This document shows positions 1 through 8,170 of a stretch of DNA of 32,397 nucleotides, one piece after another (the stretch's first letter is position 1; every line of letters begins with the position of its first letter). Location: positions 1 to 32,397 of the forward strand of contig JAOAUC010000063.1 of assembly GCA_030157785.1 (NCBI GenBank), given 5' to 3'. The position numbers and the translations under genes are program-made. The notes under the pieces were generated by a model. That model had not been told where the DNA came from, made no database searches, and saw nothing but the letters and a program-made list of their open reading frames with translations. Source of the DNA: Zoogloea oleivorans. GTDB taxonomy: Bacteria > Pseudomonadota > Gammaproteobacteria > Burkholderiales > Rhodocyclaceae.

Positions 1-2659
1 TGCCGGCATCCCAGCTCTTGTCCGACTCACCGGAGTCGAGCACGGTCTGGATGGTCTTGCCGGTGGCGCTGTCGGCGTCGCTGTCAGCGGCGTCGGAACC
101 CACGTCCTTCGAGGTGAACACGTAGCCGGTGGGCAGCGTGGCCTTGTCGAACTGGACGCTGTAGGTGCCCGGCTTGAGGTTGGTGAAGAGGTAGTTGCCG
201 TTGGTGTCGGTGGTCTGGGTGGTGACCACGTTGCCCGCCGCATCCAGCAGCGACACCTTGACGCCCGTGACGCCGGCTTCGCCGCCGTCCTGCACGCCAT
301 TCTTGTTGGTGTCGTACCAGACCTTGTCGCCCAGCTCGGCAAGCCGGTAGAAGCCGGCGTCCACGTTCGGGTTGTTCTCGCCGGAGACGAGGGTCACGGG
401 AGCGGTCTGGCCGGCAGCGTTGATGTCGGAATCAAGAGCATCGTTGCCGCCCAGGTCCTGACCGGTGATCTCGTAGCCGACCGGCTTCACCACGGCCACC
501 GAGTAGGTACCCGGCGTCACGCTGAAGCTGTAGTTGCCGTTGCTGTCGGTGGTGGCGCTTTGCACCACGTTGCCGCCCGCATCCTTCAGTTGCACGGTGA
601 CGTTGGCAATGCCTGCTTCGCCGGCATCCTGCACGCCGTTGGCGTTCTTGTCTTCGAAGACGGTGTCGCCCAGGGTGGCGGGACGCTCGTCGACGAACAC
701 GTTGCCGGTGCTGGAGCCGCCCGGGGTCACGGTGACGGCGATGGTGTTCGGATTGCCGCCGTCGGTGTCGCCCACGTCGGTGTAACCCGGCTTGTTGGTT
801 TCGACGACGGTGTAGTTACCGGCCGGCACGTTGTTGAACGTGTAGTTGCCGTTGGCGTCGGTGGTGGTGGTTTGCACCACGTTGCCCGCCGGGTCCTTCA
901 GCTGAACGGTGACGCCCGGGATCGGGGTGTCGCCGACGTTGTCGTTGTTGCCATCTTCCAGCACGGAACCGGAGACGACGCCCGGCAGGCGCTCGTCGAC
1001 GAAGTCGTTACCGGTGCTGTTGGCACCCGGTGTGAGCGTCACGGCGATGCTGTTCGGGTTGCCGCCGTCGATGTCGGAGACATCCAGGTAACCCGGCTTG
1101 TTGGTTTCGACAACGGTGTAGGTGCCGGCCGGAACGTTGCTGAAGGTGTAGTTGCCGTTGGTGTCGGTGGTGGTGGTTTGCACCACGTTGCCCGCCGGGT
1201 CCTTCAGTTGAACGGTCACGCCCGCGATCGGGGTGTCGCCCGTGTTGTTGTTGTCCAGATCTTCGCGAACCGTGCCGGAGATGGAGCCCGGGTTGGCGAC
1301 GATGCCGGCATCCCAGCTCTTGTCCGACTCACCGGAGTCGAGCACGGTCTGGATGGTCTTGCCGGTGGCGCTGTCGGCGTCGCTGTCAGCGGCGTCGGAA
1401 CCCACGTCCTTCGAGGTGAACACGTAGCCGGTGGGCAGCGTGGCCTTGTCGAACTGGACGCTGTAGGTGCCCGGCTTGAGGTTGGTGAAGAGGTAGTTGC
1501 CGTTGGTGTCGGTGGTCTGGGTGGTGACCACGTTGCCCGCCGCATCCAGCAGCGACACCTTGACGCCCGTGACGCCGGCTTCGCCGCCGTCCTGCACGCC
1601 ATTCTTGTTGGTGTCGTACCAGACCTTGTCGCCCAGCTCGGCAAGCCGGTAGAAGCCGGCGTCCACGTTCGGGTTGTTCTCGCCGGAGACGAGGGTCACG
1701 GGAGCGGTCTGGCCGGCAGCGTTGATGTCGGAATCAAGAGCATCGTTGCCGCCCAGGTCCTGACCGGTGATCTCGTAGCCGACCGGCTTCACCACGGCCA
1801 CCGAGTAGGTACCCGGCGTCACGCTGAAGCTGTAGTTGCCGTTGCTGTCGGTGGTGGCGCTTTGCACCACGTTGCCGCCCGCATCCTTCAGTTGCACGGT
1901 GACGTTGGCAATGCCTGCTTCGCCGGCATCCTGCACGCCGTTGGCGTTCTTGTCTTCGAAGACGGTGTCGCCCAGGGTGGCGGGACGCTCGTCGACGAAC
2001 ACGTTGCCGGTGCTGGAGCCGCCCGGGGTCACGGTGACGGCGATGGTGTTCGGATTGCCGCCGTCGGTGTCGCCCACGTCGGTGTAACCCGGCTTGTTGG
2101 TTTCGACGACGGTGTAGTTACCGGCCGGCACGTTGTTGAACGTGTAGTTGCCGTTGGCGTCGGTGGTGGTGGTTTGCACCACGTTGCCCGCCGGGTCCTT
2201 CAGCTGAACGGTGACGCCCGGGATCGGGGTGTCGCCGACGTTGTCGTTGTTGCCATCTTCCAGCACGGAACCGGAGACGACGCCCGGCAGGCGCTCGTCG
2301 ACGAAGTCGTTACCGGTGCTGTTGGCACCCGGTGTGAGCGTCACGGCGATGCTGTTCGGGTTGCCGCCGTCGATGTCGGAGACATCCAGGTAACCCGGCT
2401 TGTTGGTTTCGACAACGGTGTAGGTGCCGGCCGGAACGTTGCTGAAGGTGTAGTTGCCGTTGGTGTCGGTGGTGGTGGTTTGCACCACGTTGCCCGCCGG
2501 GTCCTTCAGTTGAACGGTCACGCCCGCGATCGGGGTGTCGCCCGTGTTGTTGTTGTCCAGATCTTCGCGAACCGTGCCGGAGATGGAGCCCGGGTTGGCG
2601 ACGATGCCGGCATCCCAGCTCTTGTCCGACTCACCGGAGTCGAGCACGGTCTGGATGGT
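1..2659. repeat. Tandem 1302-bp direct repeat inside the adhesin gene (two full copies plus 55 bp)
   Basis: Comparing bases 1-1302 with 1303-2604 line by line shows no difference. Identity of the next copy continues to 2659 and then breaks at 2660. The period of 1302 bp is 434 codons, so the reading frame is kept. Each unit encodes four SdrD_B-type domains; the second and third domains of the unit are themselves close copies. Because the array reaches position 1, the total copy number is unknown. Confidence 0.95.
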
Positions 2660-3970
2660 GCTGCCGTCCGTCGGGTTGGCATCGGAGTCGCTAGCGTCGG
2701 AACCAGTATCACGGGTCGTGAAGCTGTAGCCTGCCGGCAGCGTGGCCTTGTCGAAAGCGACACTGTAGGTGCCCGGACGCAGATTGGTGAACAGATAGTT
2801 GCCGTTGGCATCGGTAGCCACCGGGCCATCGACGAGGTCGCCGTTGGCATTGAGCAAACGCACGATGACGCCCTGCACGCCGGCTTCGCCGCCGTCCTGC
2901 ACGCCGTTGGCGTTGGTGTCGAGCCACACGCGGTCGCCGATTTCGGCGGTGCGGAACAGGCCGGCATCAATGGAGGTGTTCACTTCGCCGGCGACTACGG
3001 TCACCGGTGTGCTGACCCCGGCGTCGTCGAAATCGCTGTCGGTGGCATCGCTGGGGCCCATGTCAGACTGGGTCACCTTGTAGCCGGCGGGGGTCACGAT
3101 GGCGACCGAGTAGGTGCCCGCATCCACGCTGAAACTGTACTTGCCGATGGCGTCGGTGGTGGTGGTCTGCACCACGTTGCCGGCGCCGTCCTTCAACTGC
3201 ACGGTCACGCCGGAGATGCCGGCTTCGCCCGCGTCCTGCACGCCATTGCCGTTGGTGTCTTCCCACACGGTGTCGCCGATGACAGCCTTGGAGGGCTGCG
3301 GCACGTTGAAGGTGATGACGTTCGGGGTGAGGTCCAGATCATTGCCGCCGCAGCCGTCGATGCCGCCGGTATCGCGAACCTGGAATTCAAAGCCGATGGC
3401 ACCGCCGGTGCTGAGCGGAGCGGTGTAGGTGAGCTTGCCTGCAACGATGTCGGCAGCCAGGACTTCCTGGCCGGCCATCACGGCAACGCCGTCCAGCAGC
3501 AGGGAGCCGGTGGCCGGGAGGGTGGTAATCACCACGGACTGCAGGCTGTCACCTTCAACCGGATCCGAGAAGCCGAAATCGTTGAGGCCGAGAACGTACA
3601 GGTCGCCGTTGGCGAGCGTGAGAGATTCGTCAGCGCCGGAAGGCGCGTCGTTCACCGGCGTCACATTGATCGCCAGATCGAGGACGAAGCTGTTGCCGGT
3701 GCTGTCCGTGCCGAGAACCCGGACCTTCAGGTCTCCGTTGAAGTTCGGCAGGTAGGACATGTCCACCGTGAAGGTGTCCTTGTCGACGGCCGTGAAGTAG
3801 CCGGAGGTGGCTTCGACGTACTTGGCGCCGTCGAAAACGTAGAGCTTGATGCGCGCGGGTTCCGTCGCGGAGTAGTTGGGATCAGCTTGCTTCAGCAGAT
3901 CGAACAGCTCGAAATTCTTGCTGGTGTCTTCGCAAAGGGAAACGCTGGTTGAGTACCGCGAAGTTGCCAT
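1..3970 (-). CDS. Giant SdrD_B-repeat adhesin, probable type I secretion substrate (3' end outside window)
   Basis: The frame opens with ATG at 3970, preceded by GGAGG six bases upstream, and stays open to position 1, giving about 1323 codons with the C-terminus missing. There is no N-terminal signal peptide, as expected for a substrate with a C-terminal type I secretion signal. Residues 1-105 form a unique N-terminal region. A cadherin-like segment follows (TPVNDAP, then LTYTAP), to about residue 225. From about residue 230 come SdrD_B-type (Cna_B-like) domains of about 100 residues, each with a start such as GDTVWEDTNGNGVQDAGEAG and a GNYTFxNVPAGTYTVVET-like core, rich in Asp/Asn that would bind calcium. 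Four domains make a 434-residue super-repeat, present twice and continuing past the edge. The divergent ABC/HlyD/TolC operon is the likely exporter. A cell-surface adhesin or biofilm matrix role is inferred, not shown. An RTX or retention module, if present, lies outside the window. Confidence 0.85.
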   Translation of the reverse strand, partial: MATSRYSTSVSLCEDTSKNFELFDLLKQADPNYSATEPARIKLYVFDGAKYVEATSGYFTAVDKDTFTVDMSYLPNFNGDLKVRVLGTDSTGNSFVLDLAINVTPVNDAPSGADESLTLANGDLYVLGLNDFGFSDPVEGDSLQSVVITTLPATGSLLLDGVAVMAGQEVLAADIVAGKLTYTAPLSTGGAIGFEFQVRDTGGIDGCGGNDLDLTPNVITFNVPQPSKAVIGDTVWEDTNGNGVQDAGEAGISGVTVQLKDGAGNVVQTTTTDAIGKYSFSVDAGTYSVAIVTPAGYKVTQSDMGPSDATDSDFDDAGVSTPVTVVAGEVNTSIDAGLFRTAEIGDRVWLDTNANGVQDGGEAGVQGVIVRLLNANGDLVDGPVATDANGNYLFTNLRPGTYSVAFDKATLPAGYSFTTRDTGSDASDSDANPTDGSTIQTVLDSGESDKSWDAGIVANPGSISGTVREDLDNNNTGDTPIAGVTVQLKDPAGNVVQTTTTDTNGNYTFSNVPAGTYTVVETNKPGYLDVSDIDGGNPNSIAVTLTPGANSTGNDFVDERLPGVVSGSVLEDGNNDNVGDTPIPGVTVQLKDPAGNVVQTTTTDANGNYTFNNVPAGNYTVVETNKPGYTDVGDTDGGNPNTIAVTVTPGGSSTGNVFVDERPATLGDTVFEDKNANGVQDAGEAGIANVTVQLKDAGGNVVQSATTDSNGNYSFSVTPGTYSVAVVKPVGYEITGQDLGGNDALDSDINAAGQTAPVTLVSGENNPNVDAGFYRLAELGDKVWYDTNKNGVQDGGEAGVTGVKVSLLDAAGNVVTTQTTDTNGNYLFTNLKPGTYSVQFDKATLPTGYVFTSKDVGSDAADSDADSATGKTIQTVLDSGESDKSWDAGIVANPGSISGTVREDLDNNNTGDTPIAGVTVQLKDPAGNVVQTTTTDTNGNYTFSNVPAGTYTVVETNKPGYLDVSDIDGGNPNSIAVTLTPGANSTGNDFVDERLPGVVSGSVLEDGNNDNVGDTPIPGVTVQLKDPAGNVVQTTTTDANGNYTFNNVPAGNYTVVETNKPGYTDVGDTDGGNPNTIAVTVTPGGSSTGNVFVDERPATLGDTVFEDKNANGVQDAGEAGIANVTVQLKDAGGNVVQSATTDSNGNYSFSVTPGTYSVAVVKPVGYEITGQDLGGNDALDSDINAAGQTAPVTLVSGENNPNVDAGFYRLAELGDKVWYDTNKNGVQDGGEAGVTGVKVSLLDAAGNVVTTQTTDTNGNYLFTNLKPGTYSVQFDKATLPTGYVFTSKDVGSDAADSDADSATGKTIQTVLDSGESDKSWDAG

Positions 3971-4146
3971 GAACGACCTCCATCTTTCTGTTTGTTGTGT
4001 CGTCGAACTCCACAGGGAAGGCGACGAGGAAAGAAAAGCGAAGTCATTACTGCAATTTGCGGGCCACCAACACAAACAAATTCGTCAAAAACGATAATTC
4101 GAATTCAGCTCAACGACTTAAGGGATTCCAATGCCATCCCGGGGAC

Positions 4147-4186
4147 TGTAAAAAACCACAAACCATTATGCGGTGTAAAAAAAACC
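4147..4186. repeat. A-rich direct repeat pair in the divergent promoter region
   Basis: TGTAAAAAACC at 4147-4157 recurs as TGTAAAAAAAACC at 4174-4186, with starts 27 bp apart. It lies about 180-215 bp upstream of the adhesin start. It could be a regulator or nucleoid-protein site, or simply reflect the A-rich composition. Confidence 0.4.
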
Positions 4187-4534
4187 GACACTATTAACTG
4201 AAATAAAGGGTTGCAAGAAGCGCACCAACGCCACGAAAACGCCAATCGTCATAATCAGAAGACACAACTATCTATATGTTTTTTATATACTTTAAATCAA
4301 AAAAAGGTGGCTATTAAGTGGTTTTATACCCCCTTAAACCTACCCTCCCAAACACACGAAATCCCCCGGAAAATATCCGACAGGAAATACGACACGCTTC
4401 AAGGAAGGAGTTTTACACATTATTGCAAATACACCGCTTGGAAGAAGCCTTAAAAACAGAAGAAAAACAAGCAACAAAAAGCCATTGTATTTGTTAAAAA
4501 CATAAATAAATGCCAACAAGCCAGAGTGGCACCT

Positions 4535-4550
4535 TGTGAAAATTGTCACC
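4535..4550. promoter_or_regulatory. Candidate CRP/FNR-family binding site
   Basis: The sequence TGTGA-N6-TCACC matches the classical CRP palindrome TGTGA-N6-TCACA at nine of ten defined positions. It lies 148 bp upstream of the chosen ABC start and about 565 bp upstream of the adhesin start. An outer imperfect dyad, TGCCAA at 4511-4516 and TTGGCA at 4554-4559, brackets it. CRP-type regulators and cyclic nucleotides often control biofilm adhesins; use of this site is inference. Confidence 0.5.
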
Positions 4551-4697
4551 ATATTGGCAAGTCGCATCTTCCGTCCGGAATAATCGTGACTTTTTAACAT
4601 TTAGCAGTTGACCTGTTGTGGCAACATCGCCCACCTAGTCAATGCGGAAACCGGATTGCCGGCGTCCGCGCGGCCTGACCAACAGAGCAACCAGCCC

Positions 4698-6845
4698 ATG
4701 CGCGCAACATCCCCCTCCACCCCCGGTGAGGCTTCGGTCGACGGGGTCATCGATCAACTGGTCTTCCTGGCGCACTTCTTTGGCAAACGTGCTGACCCTG
4801 TCCAGTTGCTGGCGGACACGCCGGTTGTCGGTGGCCGGATAAGCGACACACACATCAAGGAATGCGCCCATCGCGGTGGTCTGGCCCTGTCCAGGACGAA
4901 GAAGAGCGTGGCGGAGTTCAAGCCTTCTGAGCTCCCCGCGCTGATCTTTGCTGAAGACGGCAGCGACCCGCTTGTTTTGCTGCGGCGCGACGGGGACAAC
5001 TTCGAATGCGTGCAGGCGGGCATCCGTGGCAGCGTAACGATGAACACCACGCAGATCGCCGCCGAATACAAGGGAATGGCGTGTTTCGTGCGGCCGATGG
5101 TGTTCTTCGACACCCGCAGCCTGCTTTACCACCTGCCCCGCCCGCGGCGCTGGTTCTGGGACACCCTGCTGGTCAACAAGGCCATATACGGCTGGGCGCT
5201 GCTGGCCACGGTGCTGACCAACGTATTCGCCGCGGTGATCCCCTTCTACACCATGTCGGTGTATGACCGTGTCGTGCCCAACAATGCCCTCGACAGCCTG
5301 TGGGTGCTGACCGGCGCGGTGGTGGTGGTGGCCCTGTTCGATCTTGTCATCAAGATGCTGCGCAGCTATCTGCTGGAAGCTGCAGCGCGCAAGGCCGACA
5401 TCGCCATGTCATCCCACGTGTTTGCCCAGGCCCTGCGTCTGCGCGCAGCGTCCCGCCCGGCCTCGGGCGGTGTGCTCGCCAATATCGTCCGCGACTTTGA
5501 GTCGGTACGGGAGTTCGTCACCTCGTCCACCCTGACGGTGCTCGGCGACGTGCCCTTCATGCTCTTCTTCCTGGTCCTGATCGCCATCATCGGCCACTGG
5601 CTGGTCTTCGTTCCGCTGGTCCTGATCCCCCTCACGGTGGCGATTTCCTTCTTGATCCGCCGCCCGCTCACCCGCATCCTCGGCAGCAACATGCAGGAAT
5701 CGGCCCAGCGCACCGCCCACCTGTTCGAAGTCATGAACGGGGTGGACACCATCAAGTCGTTGGGTGCCGAAGCCTGGGCCCGCCGCCAGTGGGAGATGCT
5801 TACGGTCAAAATTTCCGAGAACTCGGTGAAGATGCGCGAATGGACGTCCTTCGGCACCTACGTCTCGCTACTGGTCACCAACCTCGACTCGATCCTCATC
5901 GTGATGTTCGGCGCCATGATGATCAGCGCCGGCGACCTGACCATGGGCCAGCTGATCGCCGTGTCGATGCTGGCCGGCCGGGCCATCACCCCGGCCACCC
6001 AGATCGCCGCCCTGATCGTCCGCTACGAGCAGACCCGCCAGGCCCTCGAAGCCCTCGACAAGATCATGGATGCGCCCACCGACGAAACCGCCGACAGCCT
6101 CCACCTGCCGCGCCTGTCGGGCCGCATCGACTTCCGTGATGCCCACTTCTCCTACCCGGACTCCCCGCCGCTGCTGAAGGGCCTCAACCTGAACATCAAG
6201 CCGGGCGAGCGGGTCGGCTTCATCGGCCGCATCGGCTCCGGCAAGAGCACCCTCTTCAAACTCGTCCTCAACCTGTACAGCCCCGACCAAGGCTCCGTGA
6301 TGGTGGATGGCATGTCGGTGAACCAGCTCGAACCGCAAAGCCTGCGCCGCCAGATAGGCTACGTGCCCCAGGACGTGGTGCTCTTCCACGGCGACATCCG
6401 CGAGAACATCCTTTTGGGCAGCAGCCAGGTGAATGACGAGGCCCTCATCGAAGCCCTGCGCATGTCCTGTCTCGACGAAACCCTCAGCCAGATGCCCAAC
6501 GGCCTCGGCACCCAGGTCGGCGAACGTGGCGACCGCCTGTCCGGCGGCCAGCGCCAGGCCGTCTCCATCGCCCGGGCGCTTGTCCAGCAGCCGCGCATGC
6601 TGCTCCTCGACGAGCCCACCAGCATGATGGACCCGGCCACCGAGGCTCGCCTCATCGACAACCTGCGCTCCGTCAAGGGCATGACCGTGCTGCTGGTCAC
6701 CCACCGGATGGCCATGCTGCCGCTGGTGGATCGGCTGGTGGTGCTGGATCAGGGCCGTGTCGTCCTCGACGGCCCCCGCAACGACGTCCTCCGCAAGCTG
6801 CAAACAGGCCCGGTGCAGGGCGCTCCGAAGGAGTTTGCAGCATGA
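4698..6845 (+). CDS. Type I secretion system permease/ATPase (LapB/HlyB-type ABC exporter)
   Basis: Inner-membrane ABC exporter of 715 residues that would energise secretion of a large protein through a tripartite channel. Residues about 14-130 resemble the C39 peptidase-like domain of such exporters but have no Cys at the catalytic place, so this is a docking rather than a cleaving domain. Membrane segments span roughly 155-440. The nucleotide-binding domain shows Walker A GRIGSGKST near 509, signature LSGGQRQ near 614, Walker B MLLLDEPT near 634 and the H-loop VTHR near 667. ATG 4698 was chosen because it places the C39-like domain where homologues have it; the frame is open back to a TTG at 4608, and neither start has a strong ribosome-binding site. 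Its stop overlaps the next start (ATGA). The divergent giant adhesin is the likely substrate. Confidence 0.9.
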   Translation: MRATSPSTPGEASVDGVIDQLVFLAHFFGKRADPVQLLADTPVVGGRISDTHIKECAHRGGLALSRTKKSVAEFKPSELPALIFAEDGSDPLVLLRRDGDNFECVQAGIRGSVTMNTTQIAAEYKGMACFVRPMVFFDTRSLLYHLPRPRRWFWDTLLVNKAIYGWALLATVLTNVFAAVIPFYTMSVYDRVVPNNALDSLWVLTGAVVVVALFDLVIKMLRSYLLEAAARKADIAMSSHVFAQALRLRAASRPASGGVLANIVRDFESVREFVTSSTLTVLGDVPFMLFFLVLIAIIGHWLVFVPLVLIPLTVAISFLIRRPLTRILGSNMQESAQRTAHLFEVMNGVDTIKSLGAEAWARRQWEMLTVKISENSVKMREWTSFGTYVSLLVTNLDSILIVMFGAMMISAGDLTMGQLIAVSMLAGRAITPATQIAALIVRYEQTRQALEALDKIMDAPTDETADSLHLPRLSGRIDFRDAHFSYPDSPPLLKGLNLNIKPGERVGFIGRIGSGKSTLFKLVLNLYSPDQGSVMVDGMSVNQLEPQSLRRQIGYVPQDVVLFHGDIRENILLGSSQVNDEALIEALRMSCLDETLSQMPNGLGTQVGERGDRLSGGQRQAVSIARALVQQPRMLLLDEPTSMMDPATEARLIDNLRSVKGMTVLLVTHRMAMLPLVDRLVVLDQGRVVLDGPRNDVLRKLQTGPVQGAPKEFAA

Positions 6846-8170
6846 AACTGAACATCGCCCCCCGCAAGGAAGCCGAAGCCGTCAGCAGCCATCCGGACCT
6901 CGACCGCGGCCCCCGGCGCGCCGTACTGATCCTGCTCGGCACCACGGCCCTGTTCTTCATCCTGTTCTTTTACTGGATGAGCTTTGCCCGCCTCGACATC
7001 TCCGTAACCGCCATCGGCACAGTCGTCCCGTCCAGCCGGGTGCAGCAGATCCAGAGCATGGAAGGCGGCATCCTGCAGGCCCTCAACACCCGCGAAGGCA
7101 CCCTCGTCAAGAAGGGCGACGTACTCGCGGTTGTCCAGAACCTCCAGTTCAACGCCGACCAGGGCGAAGCCCAGCAAGCCCTGTGGGGCGCCCAGGCGGC
7201 CCTCATTCGCCTCGACGCCGAAGCCCGCAACGTGGTTCCGGCCTTCCCCGCCGAGCTCGAAAAGAGCGCGCCGGACCTGGTTCGCGAACAACGCAACCTG
7301 TGGCAGACGCGCCGCCAGGAACGGGAAAACTCCCTCGAAACCCTGTCGCGCCAGATCAACCAGCGCCAGCAGGAACTGGCCGAAGCCCGTGCCCGTCACC
7401 AGACCCTGGTCGATTCCATCAACCCGGCCCGCGAAGCCCTCGCCATCGAGGAGAAACTGGCTGCCGCCGGTGCCGGTGCCCGTGCCGACCTGCTCGCCGC
7501 ACAGCAGCGCTACACCGGCCAGAAGGGCGAGCTGGAAACCACCCGCATCGCCATCGGGCGCATCCAGGCCGCCGTCGCCGAGGCCCAGGCCCGCCTGACC
7601 GAAACCCGCTCGCGCTTTCTGACCGAAACCAGCAAAGAGAAAAACGACAACGAGCTGAAAGCCGCCACCCTCGCCGAACAACTCACCGGCCGCAACGACA
7701 AGGTTGCCCGGCGGGAACTCCGCGCGCCGATGGACGGTGTGGTCAATCGCCTGCTGGTCACCACCGTCGGCGGCGTGGTCAAGGCGGGCGAGAGCATCAT
7801 GGAAGTGGTGCCGGCCGAGGACAAGCTGCTCATCACCGCCAAGGTCAAGCCTTCCGACATTGCCTTCATCAAGCCCGGCCAGGATGCCAAGATCCGCATC
7901 AGCGCCTACGACTCATCGATTTTTGGCACCCTGCAGGGCAAGGTGCTGCGGGTTGGTGCCGATGCCGTGGTGGATGCCGAGCGCAAGGAAACCTTCTTCG
8001 AAGTCTTCCTCGAAGCCCAGAAGAACTTCCTCGGCGACGCCTCCGAGCACCTGACCATTTCCCCGGGCATGGCCGCCGACGCGAGCATCCAGACCGGCAA
8101 GCGCACGATGATGGAATACATGCTAAAACCCATCGTCAAGACCCTCGACAAATCCCTGCGCGAACGCTGA
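6842..8170 (+). CDS. HlyD-family type I secretion periplasmic adaptor
   Basis: Membrane fusion protein of 442 residues linking the ABC exporter to the outer membrane channel. A cytoplasmic N-terminal tail is followed by one membrane segment at about 22-43 (VLILLGTTALFFILFFYWM). Then comes a lipoyl-like half motif (MEGGILQALNTREGTLVKKG, near 71-90), a long Ala/Glu/Arg-rich coiled coil at about 130-275, the second lipoyl half (LRAPMDGVVNRL) and a beta-barrel region ending in a membrane-proximal tail. The start overlaps the ABC stop by four bases and the stop overlaps the next start, so the three genes are translationally coupled. Length and layout are usual for HlyD/LapC-type adaptors. Confidence 0.93.
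   Translation: MKLNIAPRKEAEAVSSHPDLDRGPRRAVLILLGTTALFFILFFYWMSFARLDISVTAIGTVVPSSRVQQIQSMEGGILQALNTREGTLVKKGDVLAVVQNLQFNADQGEAQQALWGAQAALIRLDAEARNVVPAFPAELEKSAPDLVREQRNLWQTRRQERENSLETLSRQINQRQQELAEARARHQTLVDSINPAREALAIEEKLAAAGAGARADLLAAQQRYTGQKGELETTRIAIGRIQAAVAEAQARLTETRSRFLTETSKEKNDNELKAATLAEQLTGRNDKVARRELRAPMDGVVNRLLVTTVGGVVKAGESIMEVVPAEDKLLITAKVKPSDIAFIKPGQDAKIRISAYDSSIFGTLQGKVLRVGADAVVDAERKETFFEVFLEAQKNFLGDASEHLTISPGMAADASIQTGKRTMMEYMLKPIVKTLDKSLRER

Larger units (their letters stand above)
3971..4697. other. AT-rich divergent intergenic region between adhesin and secretion operon
   Basis: About 730 bp with no convincing gene. Base composition drops sharply against both neighbours, with many A-runs and T-runs. 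It must carry the promoters of both the leftward adhesin gene and the rightward secretion operon. It holds the adhesin ribosome-binding site (GGAGG on the minus strand near 3977-3981), a pair of A-rich direct repeats (4147-4186) and a CRP-like palindrome (4535-4550). Short open frames here (for example 4340-4600 minus) lack start signals and family features and were left out. Confidence 0.7.

Noticed and set aside
1..2659. Reading the repeats as a CRISPR or satellite array
   Set aside because: The unit is 1302 bp, has no spacers, stays in frame and encodes protein domains of the adhesin.
560..3952. A 1130-codon open frame on the plus strand across the repeat region
   Set aside because: It is the antisense of the adhesin gene. 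GC-rich codons and the in-frame repeat keep it open, and its translation is a low-complexity Val/Gly/His/Arg-rich string with no start signal or domain.
4527..4545. TGGCAC at 4527 as part of a sigma-54 promoter
   Set aside because: The required GC element does not occur at the right spacing downstream.
4340..4600. An 86-codon minus-strand frame in the AT-rich gap
   Set aside because: It contains a hydrophobic stretch but has no ribosome-binding site, no recognisable family and lies in a likely promoter region.
5868..6803. A 311-codon minus-strand frame opposite the ABC gene
   Set aside because: Shadow of the exporter's nucleotide-binding domain; its composition is typical of antisense high-GC coding DNA.
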